Positions 15,862-24,913 of a stretch of DNA of 64,000 nt are shown one piece after another. Within the stretch, counting starts at the first letter, position 1. Every line of letters starts with the position of its first letter. Below the pieces are notes generated by a model. It ran no database searches and was not told the origin of the DNA. It saw nothing but the letters and a program-made list of their open reading frames with translations. The DNA is taken from the NCBI RefSeq assembly GCF_049680855.1, contig NZ_JBMPGS010000002.1, forward strand, positions 372,001 to 436,000, read 5' to 3'. The position numbers were made by a program, and so were the translations under genes. This DNA is from Salinimicrobium sp049680855 (GTDB lineage Bacteria; Bacteroidota; Bacteroidia; Flavobacteriales; Flavobacteriaceae).

Positions 15862-17367
15862 TTACATCCAGGGTTTTTCCGTAGATTCAATTTTGTAGAG
15901 CAGATAATTCATGAGTCCAGTAATTTCCTGCTTTTTAACCATCGGAAACATGATATCTCCACCTGCCGAATGAAACGTAAGATGTACCAGCCCACGGCGT
16001 TTATACCATACCGGCTGAACCATACTTACCGACTGTAGCTTGTAAATTTCAAGATATTGCTTCTTCCTCCTCCACACTCCCGAGGATTTCACCAGGAAAT
16101 CATCGGCGATATGAAGACAAAGGCTCTTGTAGTGGAAATATTGGTAGACACTAATAAATAGGATAAGCAGGAAACCACCGCCCGCGATCCACCACCATGG
16201 AAAACCATCAGCAAATATGAATAATACGGCAATGCCTGTTAGCAAAGGAAACGTACGTCTGGAAATCTTTCTAAAAAGCAGCATTTTATGAGGTAAAATA
16301 TGCTTCTTTCCCACGACCTCCTTTCCGTAAAAGTAATTTTTCACCTTGGCAACCACCTCCGCTGGTAATCCAGGGATCTTGATCTGATCCTTATTAAATT
16401 CATCCTGACTGCTGGCCAATGAAATTTTCAGTTTATGCATCTCCAGCCGTCGATGCACGGGATTGGTGCTTTCTTGTAAAAGTTGCACCCTTTGGTTTTT
16501 GATATTAACCTTTTTATTATTCCTTAAGCCCATTTCCACCTGCAAGCCGGCGCGGGATTTTTGTATTTCTAATCCGAAATACTTTATAAAGGTCTCTACG
16601 ACTGTTGCGATCATTCCTATAATAAGCAGCATCAGCATTAACGCCATAGTCGAAAACATTTCGGTCAATATGCTGTAATTTAATTCTGCAGGAACCTCTT
16701 CGGAATAATTGAATTGAGAACGAATCGTAAAATAGAATGCCAGTAAAATGGAAAGTCCGCGAAAGTAATTAGAAGTTAACCCAAGCTTCAGCAACCTTAA
16801 TAGATCAAGCTTGTACTGCCAGTCTATTTTTGATTTTTCAGTAAATTCATCCCGTTGCACCTCTTCTGAAAAAGGCTTTTCCTCTACTTTTTCACGAGAA
16901 GAAAGTTCCATCAGTAATTCCGCAAGATCATCTGCTTTTTCTTTGGAAAGTGCTTTTATTTCAACCTCTTTGTCGGTACTTCCGGCAGTATCAATCACTA
17001 CACTGTACACCCCAATCACGCGTTGCAGAATATTTCTTTGGAAATTCACCTGCTGAATCTTACTAAAAGGAATACTTATAAAATCTGAATTAAAAACCCC
17101 TTTTTGGAGGATGAAGCTGTTCTTTTCTTCATCTATATAGAAAAGAAATTTCAGGTAATAAGCAATGCTGTAGCCCAGGGAAATAAATAATACAGCTACA
17201 GCTCCCAAAATTGCGAAAAAGATGATTTTTGGAGCAGGATCCATTACAATCAAATAAATTGCTACTGCCCAAAAATTCTTTATAATGTGATACAAAGAAG
17301 TGGCAAAAATCAAGGCAATTCCTGTCACCGACTGGCGCTGCGGAGTGCGAAAAGTTGAATTAGACAT
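15862..17367 (-). CDS. PH-domain (bPH2, YdbT-like) membrane protein
   Basis: The 501-aa integral membrane protein has several hydrophobic segments (about 17-40, 48-77, two in the middle near 205-270, and a pair near 370-410). These are separated by bacterial PH-like domains with the typical pattern of an IPF-KIQ-V segment and a second copy near the C-terminus. YdbT of Bacillus and its partner YdbS form a membrane pair. Here the small YdbS-like gene overlaps this one by 8 bp upstream, so the two are translationally coupled. Their biochemical role is not known; stress or membrane-protein functions are suggested for homologues. Confidence 0.82.
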   Translation of the reverse strand: MSNSTFRTPQRQSVTGIALIFATSLYHIIKNFWAVAIYLIVMDPAPKIIFFAILGAVAVLFISLGYSIAYYLKFLFYIDEEKNSFILQKGVFNSDFISIPFSKIQQVNFQRNILQRVIGVYSVVIDTAGSTDKEVEIKALSKEKADDLAELLMELSSREKVEEKPFSEEVQRDEFTEKSKIDWQYKLDLLRLLKLGLTSNYFRGLSILLAFYFTIRSQFNYSEEVPAELNYSILTEMFSTMALMLMLLIIGMIATVVETFIKYFGLEIQKSRAGLQVEMGLRNNKKVNIKNQRVQLLQESTNPVHRRLEMHKLKISLASSQDEFNKDQIKIPGLPAEVVAKVKNYFYGKEVVGKKHILPHKMLLFRKISRRTFPLLTGIAVLFIFADGFPWWWIAGGGFLLILFISVYQYFHYKSLCLHIADDFLVKSSGVWRRKKQYLEIYKLQSVSMVQPVWYKRRGLVHLTFHSAGGDIMFPMVKKQEITGLMNYLLYKIESTEKPWM

Positions 17368-17890
17368 GACCGGACATTCTCGCGGCCAAAGCTTCCTTCA
17401 GGGAATCTGCCGTGGCAGGTTTTAATCCGGGAAGTGCCACGTCACTGCCCGAACCACCTGCTGTAAAAACATTCAGCGTGGAAAGATCGAGCATTTTGTC
17501 AAGCACTCCCCTGTTCGTCGACACATGTTGAACCCTGTTAAAAGGTATTACAGTTGTTTTTTCGAATAAAAACCCTCTTTTATAGATGATATCCCGTTCC
17601 CTTAGGGCGTATCCACTCTTTTTAAACCATTGATAATTCAAAACGTAAGACCAGGTAAAAACGAGAATGAAAACCGGCACCGCATAAGGCACAAACATCC
17701 GAAATTCCTGCCCAAACCAATAGGCGATCACTATAGCTATTGCGACAAAGACGAGCCAAATGCTTGTTGTAATATTCCTTTTCCACAGATATGCAGGTGC
17801 AAAGGAAATTAATGCCACTTCTTCATACTTCGGAATAGAATCAACTGCCAAAACCTCATTTTTGAATGTCTTGTGTTCTATGGAATCCAT
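17360..17890 (-). CDS. PH-domain (bPH2, YdbS-like) membrane protein
   Basis: The 176-aa protein has two adjacent transmembrane helices (about 42-62 and 67-88) followed by one bacterial PH-like domain with the IPFNRVQHV segment. This is the standard YdbS arrangement. It overlaps menB by 13 bp upstream and the YdbT-like gene by 8 bp downstream, so menB, this gene and the next are probably one transcript. Nothing links it biochemically to menaquinone; the overlap suggests co-expression only. Confidence 0.82.
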   Translation of the reverse strand: MDSIEHKTFKNEVLAVDSIPKYEEVALISFAPAYLWKRNITTSIWLVFVAIAIVIAYWFGQEFRMFVPYAVPVFILVFTWSYVLNYQWFKKSGYALRERDIIYKRGFLFEKTTVIPFNRVQHVSTNRGVLDKMLDLSTLNVFTAGGSGSDVALPGLKPATADSLKEALAARMSGHV

Positions 17891-18717
17891 TTCTTTTCGA
17901 AGTTCGGTTTTCTTTTCTCCAAAAAGGCATTTCTACCTTCTTTAGCTTCATCGGTCATATAAGCCAATCTCGTCGCTTCCCCGGCAAATACCTGCTGTCC
18001 CACCATTCCGTCATCTGTTAGGTTCATGGCGAATTTCAGCATTTTGATGGAAGTTGGGGATTTGGCAAGAATTTCCTGCGCCCATTCATAAGCAGTATCT
18101 TCCAACTCCTCGTGCGGGATCACGGCATTCACCATTCCCATTTCGTACGCCTCCTGTGCAGAATAGTTGCGTCCTAAAAAGAAGATCTCACGAGCCCGCT
18201 TCTGCCCAACCATCTTCGCCAGGTAAGCAGAGCCATAACCGCCATCAAAGCTGGTCACATCGGCATCGGTTTGTTTGAAAATGGCATGTTCTTTACTTGC
18301 CAAAGTTAAATCACAAACTACGTGCAGACTGTGTCCACCTCCTACTGCCCAACCGGGCACAACCGCAATCACTGCTTTTGGCATAAAACGAATAAGCCGC
18401 TGTACTTCCAGAATGTTCAAACGGTGCATGCCGTCTTCGCCAACATACCCCTGGTGGCCACGGGCTTTTTGATCTCCACCACTGCAAAAGGAATATACCC
18501 CGTCTTTCGAAGATGGTCCTTCTGCCGAAAGTAATACCACTCCAATTGAAGTATCTTCATTAGCATCATAAAAAGCATCATAAAGTTCACTGGTGGTTCT
18601 AGGCCTAAAGGCATTTCTGACATCTGGACGGTTAAAGGCAATTCGGGCCACTCCATTTGATTTTTTATAGGTGATATCTTCGTATTCTTTTGCTGTTTTC
18701 CAGTCAGTTTTACTCAT
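17878..18717 (-). CDS. menB: 1,4-dihydroxy-2-naphthoyl-CoA synthase MenB
   Basis: The 279-aa crotonase-fold enzyme closes the second ring of the menaquinone precursor from o-succinylbenzoyl-CoA in the cytoplasm. Seen in the sequence: the CoA/oxyanion segments FCSGGDQ and GWAVGGGHS, the MenB-type segment TSFDGGYGSAYLA, and the long C-terminal EGRNAFLEKRKPNF tail. The length is normal for MenB. menD, an isochorismate synthase and a hotdog thioesterase lie 3-7 kb away on the same strand, supporting the call. It is the first gene of an operon with two PH-domain membrane proteins. Confidence 0.95.
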   Translation of the reverse strand: MSKTDWKTAKEYEDITYKKSNGVARIAFNRPDVRNAFRPRTTSELYDAFYDANEDTSIGVVLLSAEGPSSKDGVYSFCSGGDQKARGHQGYVGEDGMHRLNILEVQRLIRFMPKAVIAVVPGWAVGGGHSLHVVCDLTLASKEHAIFKQTDADVTSFDGGYGSAYLAKMVGQKRAREIFFLGRNYSAQEAYEMGMVNAVIPHEELEDTAYEWAQEILAKSPTSIKMLKFAMNLTDDGMVGQQVFAGEATRLAYMTDEAKEGRNAFLEKRKPNFEKKWIP

Positions 18718-18733
18718 ATTTCTCTATTTTTAC

Positions 18734-18742
18734 GTAAAAGTA
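18734..18742 (-). promoter_or_regulatory. Possible menB -7 element (TACTTTTAC)
   Basis: TACTTTTAC lies 17 nt before the menB start on the minus strand. The same 9-mer precedes panB and the hotdog thioesterase at 21-22 nt. No well-spaced -33 TTG is present here. Confidence 0.3.
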
Positions 18743-18866
18743 AGATTTTAAAACTTTTTGCATCATCAAAAATTCGCGATTCTTTCTTAGATTATTTTGA
18801 TAATTTAAATCGGAAAAGCACGTTTTGTATGATTCTTGATCAATGAATTATAAACCGCAAAACAGG

Positions 18867-19370
18867 ATGAAAAAATTCTTTTTTCTGATCTTTTTTATTG
18901 TAACATCATTTTCCGTGTTTTCTCAGGAATTCGGCGATAAGAATGGTTATCTCATTGAAAGAACAGAAGAGGTGTCTAATTACATTCAGATGCCTGAAGT
19001 AAATGCTTCACTTTCTTTTCTATCACCCGATATTAATAAGCAGGAATTTACTCTGCGCAGTGCAGATATTTTTAGGAAAAACGAAAAACGGGAGATCAAT
19101 ATGCTCGCTATTATGGAGCAGGAAAAACGGGACCGGGAAAGTTATCTCGTGGAACTTGATTCGCCAGTGCCAGCATTGTCTAAAGGTGAAAAAGGAATTA
19201 TACAAGTCACCAATCAAATACAGCTTCACAACCGCGGCTCAAATTACGATCCTTATACCGGCCAGAAAAAAATACCTGCCTACACCGAAATGCGAGCTGG
19301 ATTGTTTAACGGATATTACTCCCCTAACGTGGGCGGGAGATATTACTCTCCTTATTCGTTCTTGAGGTAA
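18867..19370 (+). CDS. Secreted protein of unknown function
   Basis: Starting at the ATG at 18867, the product is about 167 aa with a strong signal peptide (MKKFFFLIFFIV..., ending near SVFSQ). An in-frame ATG at 18843 would add eight polar residues before it, which is less likely. The mature part is polar, with a helical basic centre and a Gly/Tyr/Ser-rich tail (NGYYSPNVGGRYYSP). No known domain was recognised. The gene ends 19 bp inside the convergent CvfB-like gene. It could be a small envelope protein. Confidence 0.65.
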   Translation: MKKFFFLIFFIVTSFSVFSQEFGDKNGYLIERTEEVSNYIQMPEVNASLSFLSPDINKQEFTLRSADIFRKNEKREINMLAIMEQEKRDRESYLVELDSPVPALSKGEKGIIQVTNQIQLHNRGSNYDPYTGQKKIPAYTEMRAGLFNGYYSPNVGGRYYSPYSFLR

Positions 19371-20188
19371 ATTCCGTTTTCCTTTATATCTACTTTTCTT
19401 TGCTTGTAAAGCGTTCCTAAAGCACGTTTAAAACTTTTCTTGCTCATATGAAGGATCTTCTGAATTTCTTCAGGAGAAGATTTATCTGTAAGTCCCAAAA
19501 AGCCGCCTTTTAGTTCCAGTTCTGTTAATAGCTCCTGTGCGTTTGGTTCAATACTTCGATAGCCAGGCCGTTGCAAGGTAACATCAATCTTACCATCTGG
19601 ACGGGTCTTTTTGATCCAGCCTTTCAGTTTATCTCCTGTTTGGATATTAACGAAAACATCATCTTTATATAGAAGCCCCTGGTGAAGTTCATTAATAATT
19701 ACATTCCATCCAAGTTCAGTCGGATTGCTTATAATGAGATCCACCTCCTCGAAAGGTTGTATCGTAAGTTCAGAATTATCAAGAAAATTATTGACTTTAC
19801 TTGATCCAACCAGGCGGCCGGTAAGTTCATCCAGGTAAACAAAAACAAGATACCTGTCCCCTTTTCGCATTTTTGACACCTGTTCTTTAAAAGGCACAAA
19901 AAGATGTTTCTCCAGTCCCCAATCCATAAAAGCTCCAATATCTGTTACTTCCACGCATTTGAGGTAGCCGAATTCATCTAGCTTTACAAATGGCCGTAAA
20001 GTTGTGGCCACAGGTCTTTCTTCATGATCGAGGTACACGAATACTTCCAGTTCATCTTCCAGGTTAAAAGATTCGGGTTTGTATTTGTTGGGAAGTAAAA
20101 CCTCATTTCCCTCATGATCTTTAAGAAACAAGCCGGGTTCTGTATCCCGGTCTATGGTAAGTGTATGGTATTCGCCTATTGTAAGCAT
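19352..20188 (-). CDS. cvfB: S1-like RNA-binding protein of the CvfB family
   Basis: The 278-aa protein matches the CvfB/YitL layout: tandem S1-type OB folds through about residue 215, including the VTDIGAFMDWGLEKHLFVPF segment, then a C-terminal winged helix (SPEEIQKILHMSKKSFKRALG) that contributes to RNA binding. CvfB of Staphylococcus affects virulence gene expression and binds RNA; the role in Bacteroidetes is not established. It is convergent with the secreted-protein gene and overlaps it by 19 bp. The length is typical of the family. Confidence 0.85.
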   Translation of the reverse strand: MLTIGEYHTLTIDRDTEPGLFLKDHEGNEVLLPNKYKPESFNLEDELEVFVYLDHEERPVATTLRPFVKLDEFGYLKCVEVTDIGAFMDWGLEKHLFVPFKEQVSKMRKGDRYLVFVYLDELTGRLVGSSKVNNFLDNSELTIQPFEEVDLIISNPTELGWNVIINELHQGLLYKDDVFVNIQTGDKLKGWIKKTRPDGKIDVTLQRPGYRSIEPNAQELLTELELKGGFLGLTDKSSPEEIQKILHMSKKSFKRALGTLYKQRKVDIKENGIYLKNE

Positions 20189-20365
20189 ATTGATATTTTG
20201 TACAAAGGTAAGATAATACTGCTCACTAGTAAATGATAGTTCACAAAATGAATAAGTTGCGAAATCACAATTGTTCAGAAGGAATTAGGCAGTTCTGATT
20301 ATTTATTTATTTTTACCAAATAAGCTGTTTTTGTGCATATTAACTATTTATCCCGAACATTATAA

Positions 20366-21346
20366 ATGGACTTTACCAATCCTCTTGTTTATGGCGTCCC
20401 CTGCTTCCTGGGTCTGATTTTACTGGAACTCACCTACAGTAAAAGCCACGGAAACAAAGATCTTTACGAATGGAAGGATCTTGGTTCCAGTTTATCTATT
20501 GGAATAGGTTCTGCTGTGATCGCTGCACTAGTCAAAACGGTCTCGGCGATCGTAATTTTTAATTTCATCTACGAGATCTTCAATCCTGAAATAAATGGCG
20601 TGCGGACTAACATTTTTGGATGGGCATCTTTTGGTTACGCCTGGTATGTTTGGATTTTTTGTCAGTTGGCAGATGATTTTAGTTATTACTGGTTTCACAG
20701 GCAGAACCATATGGTTCGGTTTTTCTGGGCAGCGCACATCGTTCATCACTCGTCACACAACTTCAATTTAGGTACTGCTGTACGCAACGGCTGGTTTACC
20801 ATATTCTACAAACCCTTGTTTTATTTATGGATTCCCGCTTTAGGTTTTCCTCCCGCAATGCTCGTGGTGTGCCTTGGTATAGAAGCATTATGGCAATTTC
20901 AGCTTCATTCCACTTATGTTCCAAAAATGGGATTTCTGGAGAAGATTTTTAACACGCATACCATGCACCAGGTTCACCATTCCAGAAACCTCGAGTATAT
21001 GGATAAAAATCACGGCGGCTTTCTCAATATTTTTGATAAGATTTTTGGCACCTGGAAAGAACTCGATGAGGATATTTCTATCGAGTATGGCGTGACTTCC
21101 CCTCCAAATTCTCACAATCCATGGGTGGTTTTGACTCATGAGTATGTAAACATCTGGAATGATATGAAGAAATCTTCAAACTGGCGCCACAAATTCATGT
21201 ATGCATTTGGACCTCCGGGCTGGAGCCATGACGGCAGCACAAAAACGGTTAAACAAATGCGGAAAGAGATAAAAAACCAACAGGAAAATACTATTTCTGA
21301 AGCTCCCGAGCTTACAGAGATCTCAAAAACTCCTGAATTACATTAA
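20366..21346 (+). CDS. Sterol desaturase / fatty acid hydroxylase family membrane protein
   Basis: The 326-aa membrane protein carries the three di-iron histidine clusters of the family: H111-x3-H115, H124-x2-HH128 and H198-x2-H201-x2-HH205. Hydrophobic helices flank them (about 8-22, 45-70, 88-105, 145-175). Such enzymes hydroxylate or desaturate lipids, sterols or carotenoids using O2. The substrate here cannot be told from the sequence; a membrane lipid is likely. The gene is convergent with menD, only 3 bp apart, and probably monocistronic. Confidence 0.88.
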   Translation: MDFTNPLVYGVPCFLGLILLELTYSKSHGNKDLYEWKDLGSSLSIGIGSAVIAALVKTVSAIVIFNFIYEIFNPEINGVRTNIFGWASFGYAWYVWIFCQLADDFSYYWFHRQNHMVRFFWAAHIVHHSSHNFNLGTAVRNGWFTIFYKPLFYLWIPALGFPPAMLVVCLGIEALWQFQLHSTYVPKMGFLEKIFNTHTMHQVHHSRNLEYMDKNHGGFLNIFDKIFGTWKELDEDISIEYGVTSPPNSHNPWVVLTHEYVNIWNDMKKSSNWRHKFMYAFGPPGWSHDGSTKTVKQMRKEIKNQQENTISEAPELTEISKTPELH

Positions 21347-21349
21347 CCT

Positions 21350-23083
21350 TTAACCTCTCATAAACCTAAAATACTCCAAAAGCACTTCATCATTTACTTT
21401 TCTTGGGGTAAAGATTTCAAGTAATTTAGGCCGTTCTCCGTCTTGATAAAAGCTCTCCAGCGAAGTTTCCACCTTAACCAAATCATCTGCCCGCTGGTAC
21501 TCGAAGTTGTACATTTGGCAAAGAGCTTCGGCGTTGAGATCGTGCACCGTTTCAAAGAATTTATCAAAGTTCTCAGAATTTTTATTTCCGGGGAGAATCC
21601 TGAAAATTCCACCACCACCGTTGTTTATAACCACGATCCTGAAATTTTTGGGAATATAATTGTTCCACAAAGCATTGGAATCATAGAAAAAGCCAAGATC
21701 GCCGGTCAATAGCACGGTAGGATCTTCATTCACACAAGCCGCACCAACGGCAGTAGACGTACTACCGTCAATTCCGCTCGTCCCCCTGTTGCAGTAGATT
21801 TTATAAGAAGGATCCAGTTTGAAAAGCTGGGCATAACGAATGGTGGAACTGTTACTAAGATGTACAACATAATCCTGCGGAATGTTTTTCAGCAAACATT
21901 CAAATACTTTAAAGTCCGAAAATGGGATTTTCTCCACATATTCTTCATGCAGGAGCTGCCGTTTTTCTTTTACTGCAATCCACTTTTCGCGGTAATTACT
22001 TTTTACTCCTTTTAGAAGTGGGAAAAAACTGCTGAAAAAGTTATTTGCGCTGGTTTCAAAATGTTTGTTGAGGCAAAAATATGTGTTGTAAGCCTTCTTT
22101 TCATCTACGTGCCAGTGCTGTTTTGGCTGATACTTTCTTAGAAAAGCTTTGATCTTCTTGGAAACCACCATTCCTCCGAAAGTGAGCAAAATATCGGGCT
22201 GCAGTTCTTTGAACTGTTCATCACTGTTTGCAGATTGTTCAATGGGACCAATAATCGTATCAATCCTTGTAAAAAAGTCTTCGTGATTAAGATTTGAAGT
22301 GGTTTCAGTAAAAACCAGGACAGAATCATCTTTTGCCAGTTTTTCCAGGAATTTTTGTTCGACAGAATTTGGCTGATTGACTCCCACCAATACCATTTTT
22401 CGGGCGGCATTGTTCCAAAGGTTAGCATAATGCAGAAGATTCTTTTCCGTTAGAATATTGGCTTCAGTTTCAGGAAGAATTTGCAGCGGATTAACCGTTG
22501 GCTCATCCACCACATCGTACAGCGGTTCATAAAAAGGCACATTGATATGCACCGGCCCCTTCTCCTCTATAGCCGCGTTTAAGGCGAGATTGATCTCCCG
22601 TTCATTGTGCTTCTGCGATTCCCATTGTTTCTGCTGAATTTTCTTATCGGCTGCCTGTACTTCAGAAACCACTTCAGAATAAAGATTGGCAGAATACAAA
22701 ATGTGATTTTCAAAAACGTTTTTCTGCCTGATGGTTTGTCCGTCCCCAATGTCAATCCTTTCTACCGGTCTGTCGGCAGAGATCACCACCAGGGGAATAT
22801 CACTGTAAAAAGCTTCGGCGATGGCAGGATAATAATTCAGCAAAGCCGAACCTGAACTGCAAAGCAGAGCCACCGGCTTTTGCAACTGCTGGGCCATTCC
22901 CAACGCAAAAAAGGCAGCGCATCGTTCATCAACTATACTGTAAGATCTAATATTTGGATTTTGTGTAAAACCAATGGTCAAAGGCGCATTTCTGGATCCC
23001 GGAGAGATCACCACATGGTCAATTCCTTTTGCTTCACAAAGTGCCACAATAGATTGGGCTACTGGTATTTTTGGGTATTTCAC
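21350..23083 (-). CDS. menD: SEPHCHC synthase MenD
   Basis: MenD is the ThDP-dependent enzyme that adds the succinic semialdehyde unit from 2-oxoglutarate to isochorismate in menaquinone synthesis. The product, about 577 aa, has the MenD N-terminus (VISPGSRNAPLTIGF), the active-site-containing VDERCAAFFALGMAQ and the C-terminal GDLGFFYDSNALWNN ThDP segment. The start is uncertain: no ATG fits. GTG at 23083 or TTG at 23089 gives the usual MenD beginning (VKYPKIPVAQ), while TTG at 23110 overlaps a likely promoter (TACTTTGGC). It precedes nothing on its own strand for over 2 kb, so it probably ends its transcript. Confidence 0.95.
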   Translation of the reverse strand: MKYPKIPVAQSIVALCEAKGIDHVVISPGSRNAPLTIGFTQNPNIRSYSIVDERCAAFFALGMAQQLQKPVALLCSSGSALLNYYPAIAEAFYSDIPLVVISADRPVERIDIGDGQTIRQKNVFENHILYSANLYSEVVSEVQAADKKIQQKQWESQKHNEREINLALNAAIEEKGPVHINVPFYEPLYDVVDEPTVNPLQILPETEANILTEKNLLHYANLWNNAARKMVLVGVNQPNSVEQKFLEKLAKDDSVLVFTETTSNLNHEDFFTRIDTIIGPIEQSANSDEQFKELQPDILLTFGGMVVSKKIKAFLRKYQPKQHWHVDEKKAYNTYFCLNKHFETSANNFFSSFFPLLKGVKSNYREKWIAVKEKRQLLHEEYVEKIPFSDFKVFECLLKNIPQDYVVHLSNSSTIRYAQLFKLDPSYKIYCNRGTSGIDGSTSTAVGAACVNEDPTVLLTGDLGFFYDSNALWNNYIPKNFRIVVINNGGGGIFRILPGNKNSENFDKFFETVHDLNAEALCQMYNFEYQRADDLVKVETSLESFYQDGERPKLLEIFTPRKVNDEVLLEYFRFMRG

Positions 23084-23286
23084 TAGCAAGATTTTAAGCC
23101 TAACCGCCAAAGTAGCTTTAAAAACATCATTCCGAAATTATTTCAGAATCTAATAAACTTCCTTTGGTAATTTATTAGAACCTCAAGTAAATTCAGGTTG
23201 ACGTAAAGCAGGTTATTTAGACGGTTCGATCTGTAATAGGACCAAATTTACAATTTCACAGGCATTTTAAATAATGAAGAACAGCC

Positions 23287-24444
23287 TTATTTAAAAAGCA
23301 CCTTTTTCATGGTTTCGGCTTTGTTTATTGTTTCCTGCCACTCATCTTTAGGAACAGAATCCTTTGTAATTCCGCCACCAATAAAAAGGATGGCCTTGTC
23401 ATTTTCGATTTTCATACAACGTAAGTTCACAAAAAGGGAAGTTTCTTTCTTTACAGCACGGTACGCCAGATTTTCAACATTTCTCTTATTTTGCGTTCGC
23501 TGTGTCACTTGTTGTATATTGAGCTCGCCCAAATAGCCGGTATAAAATTCGCGATCATAACCTTCTTCTTCTAAAATGAACTTTTTTGCCAGTTCTTTTG
23601 GAAGTCCGCATACGGCAGGAGTTGGATGAAGTGCAGAAATTACCTGCTTTAGATTTGCTGCGGAATTGGTGTTACTCACAGGTGATCTTCCAAAATTCCC
23701 CTGAATATCAGTTCTCAAATGCAGCAGATTTCCGGCTTGTACTGTATAGGCTCGGGTGGATTGAATATTTTCGGCAGAAGTATCCTGAAGGTTTTCAAGA
23801 ATAGAATCTGTTACGAATTGCTGCTCCTGCTTTTCCTTCTCACCCCACGAAACCTCTACTGTTCCTTCAAATTTTTGAGTGCCGGCAAGGGCCATTGATT
23901 TAAACCGGTTTCCTTCAACCTTTAACAAAGTTTCCGGGGTAGCGCCCAGCCACAATCCTGTTTCTGGATGGTACCAGCAGTATACGAAAGCGGTCGGGTA
24001 ACTATTTAAAAGGTCAAAAAAAAGATTAAGAGGAACTTCTTTTGTTAAAGCCACTTCTTCTTTTCGGGACAAAACGACTTTTTTCATTTCCCCTTGTTGT
24101 AAAACCTCAACGGCTTTGGCAACAAGTGCAATATGCTTATGTTTAGCTTCTTCAGAAGTGTTTCCAGCTGCTATTTCAGGTTCCCCGGAAGCAGGCGAAA
24201 ATTCATTCTCCTCGAAAATAAGCTTTTTCGAAGCATTTCCAGGAATTAATAACGGTACTTTTTCTTCGTCAAAAGGTGCAAAAACAAAGCCGGATTCTGA
24301 GAAATCCTCCACCTTATAGAGCCTGGAATCCTCCTGGAGCAAGGCTTTTACAGTTCCCGAAGAATCGCATGAGCGATATATTGCAAATGGAAGGTTTTCA
24401 GAATACTGCCGCTGCAATTTGGAAAGGAATTCCGTTTGAGTCAT
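23287..24444 (-). CDS. menF: Isochorismate synthase (MenF/EntC-type chorismate-binding enzyme)
   Basis: The 385-aa enzyme converts chorismate to isochorismate, the entry to menaquinone. The C-terminal chorismate-binding half contains the KVVLSRK segment, LHPTPAVCGLPKELA and FYTGYLGELN, all typical of isochorismate synthases, and the GGGITKDSVP ending. The N-terminal half is poorly conserved, as usual. menD follows about 200 bp downstream and the hotdog thioesterase gene ends just 1 bp upstream, so the thioesterase and this gene are co-transcribed. EntC and MenF cannot be told apart by eye; context favours menaquinone. Confidence 0.9.
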   Translation of the reverse strand: MTQTEFLSKLQRQYSENLPFAIYRSCDSSGTVKALLQEDSRLYKVEDFSESGFVFAPFDEEKVPLLIPGNASKKLIFEENEFSPASGEPEIAAGNTSEEAKHKHIALVAKAVEVLQQGEMKKVVLSRKEEVALTKEVPLNLFFDLLNSYPTAFVYCWYHPETGLWLGATPETLLKVEGNRFKSMALAGTQKFEGTVEVSWGEKEKQEQQFVTDSILENLQDTSAENIQSTRAYTVQAGNLLHLRTDIQGNFGRSPVSNTNSAANLKQVISALHPTPAVCGLPKELAKKFILEEEGYDREFYTGYLGELNIQQVTQRTQNKRNVENLAYRAVKKETSLFVNLRCMKIENDKAILFIGGGITKDSVPKDEWQETINKAETMKKVLFK

Positions 24445-24445
24445 G

Positions 24446-24865
24446 CTATTTCTTTTTAGGTAAAGTAATAGTAGTCAGTTTCACGACAGAGATCAGGTTT
24501 TCTTCGGAATCTGTGATCTTTATATCCCAAAGCTGAGTGGTCCTTCCTTTGTGCAGGTACGTTGCTTTTGCGTAGACAAATCCTTCGGAAATACTTTTTA
24601 AGTGATTTGCTGAGATCTCGATCCCGCGTACCACAAACTCATTGGTATTCAGAAAAATATAACTAGCAAAGCTACCTACACTTTCGGCAAGTGCGACAGT
24701 GGCACCCCCGTGAAGTACACCATCTGGCTGATAAACTTTGGAAGTAACCGGCATTTTGGCGATCAAATAATCCTCCCCAACTTCAGTAAACTCAATCTCA
24801 AGGGTTTCCATAAGGGTATTCTTACACACCTTTTTGGAAAGGTTGAGAATTTCTTCTTTGGTCAT
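24446..24865 (-). CDS. Hotdog-fold thioesterase (PaaI/MenI type)
   Basis: Starting from the ATG at 24865 the product is 139 aa, a single hotdog domain with the HGGATVALAESVGSFAS catalytic segment and the KGRTTQLWDIKI strand. Upstream in-frame residues are unlikely to be translated because they run over a TACTTTTAC -7-like element. Adjacent to isochorismate synthase (1 bp apart) and near menB, it probably hydrolyses DHNA-CoA, the step after MenB. Proteins of this family also act on phenylacetyl-CoA, so the substrate is inferred from the neighbours. Confidence 0.85.
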   Translation of the reverse strand: MTKEEILNLSKKVCKNTLMETLEIEFTEVGEDYLIAKMPVTSKVYQPDGVLHGGATVALAESVGSFASYIFLNTNEFVVRGIEISANHLKSISEGFVYAKATYLHKGRTTQLWDIKITDSEENLISVVKLTTITLPKKK

Positions 24866-24886
24866 ATTAATACAATTGGTTTCTTT

Positions 24887-24895
24887 GTAAAAGTA
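24887..24895 (-). promoter_or_regulatory. Possible -7 element of the thioesterase-menF operon
   Basis: TACTTTTAC on the minus strand, 21 nt before ATG 24865. It matches the element before panB in sequence and distance, but no clear -33 TTG was found. Confidence 0.35.
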
Positions 24896-24913
24896 CAAAA
24901 CCACTCACGAAAA

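Noticed and set aside
23180..23213. Possible REP-like fragment between menF and menD
   Set aside because: Only a short piece resembles the CTCAAG...TTCAGG repeat seen in the arg cluster; no paired arm was found.
24710..24913. N-terminal extension of the alpha/beta hydrolase
   Set aside because: It runs antisense over the thioesterase gene and has no hydrolase-like sequence; ATG 24914 gives a complete domain.
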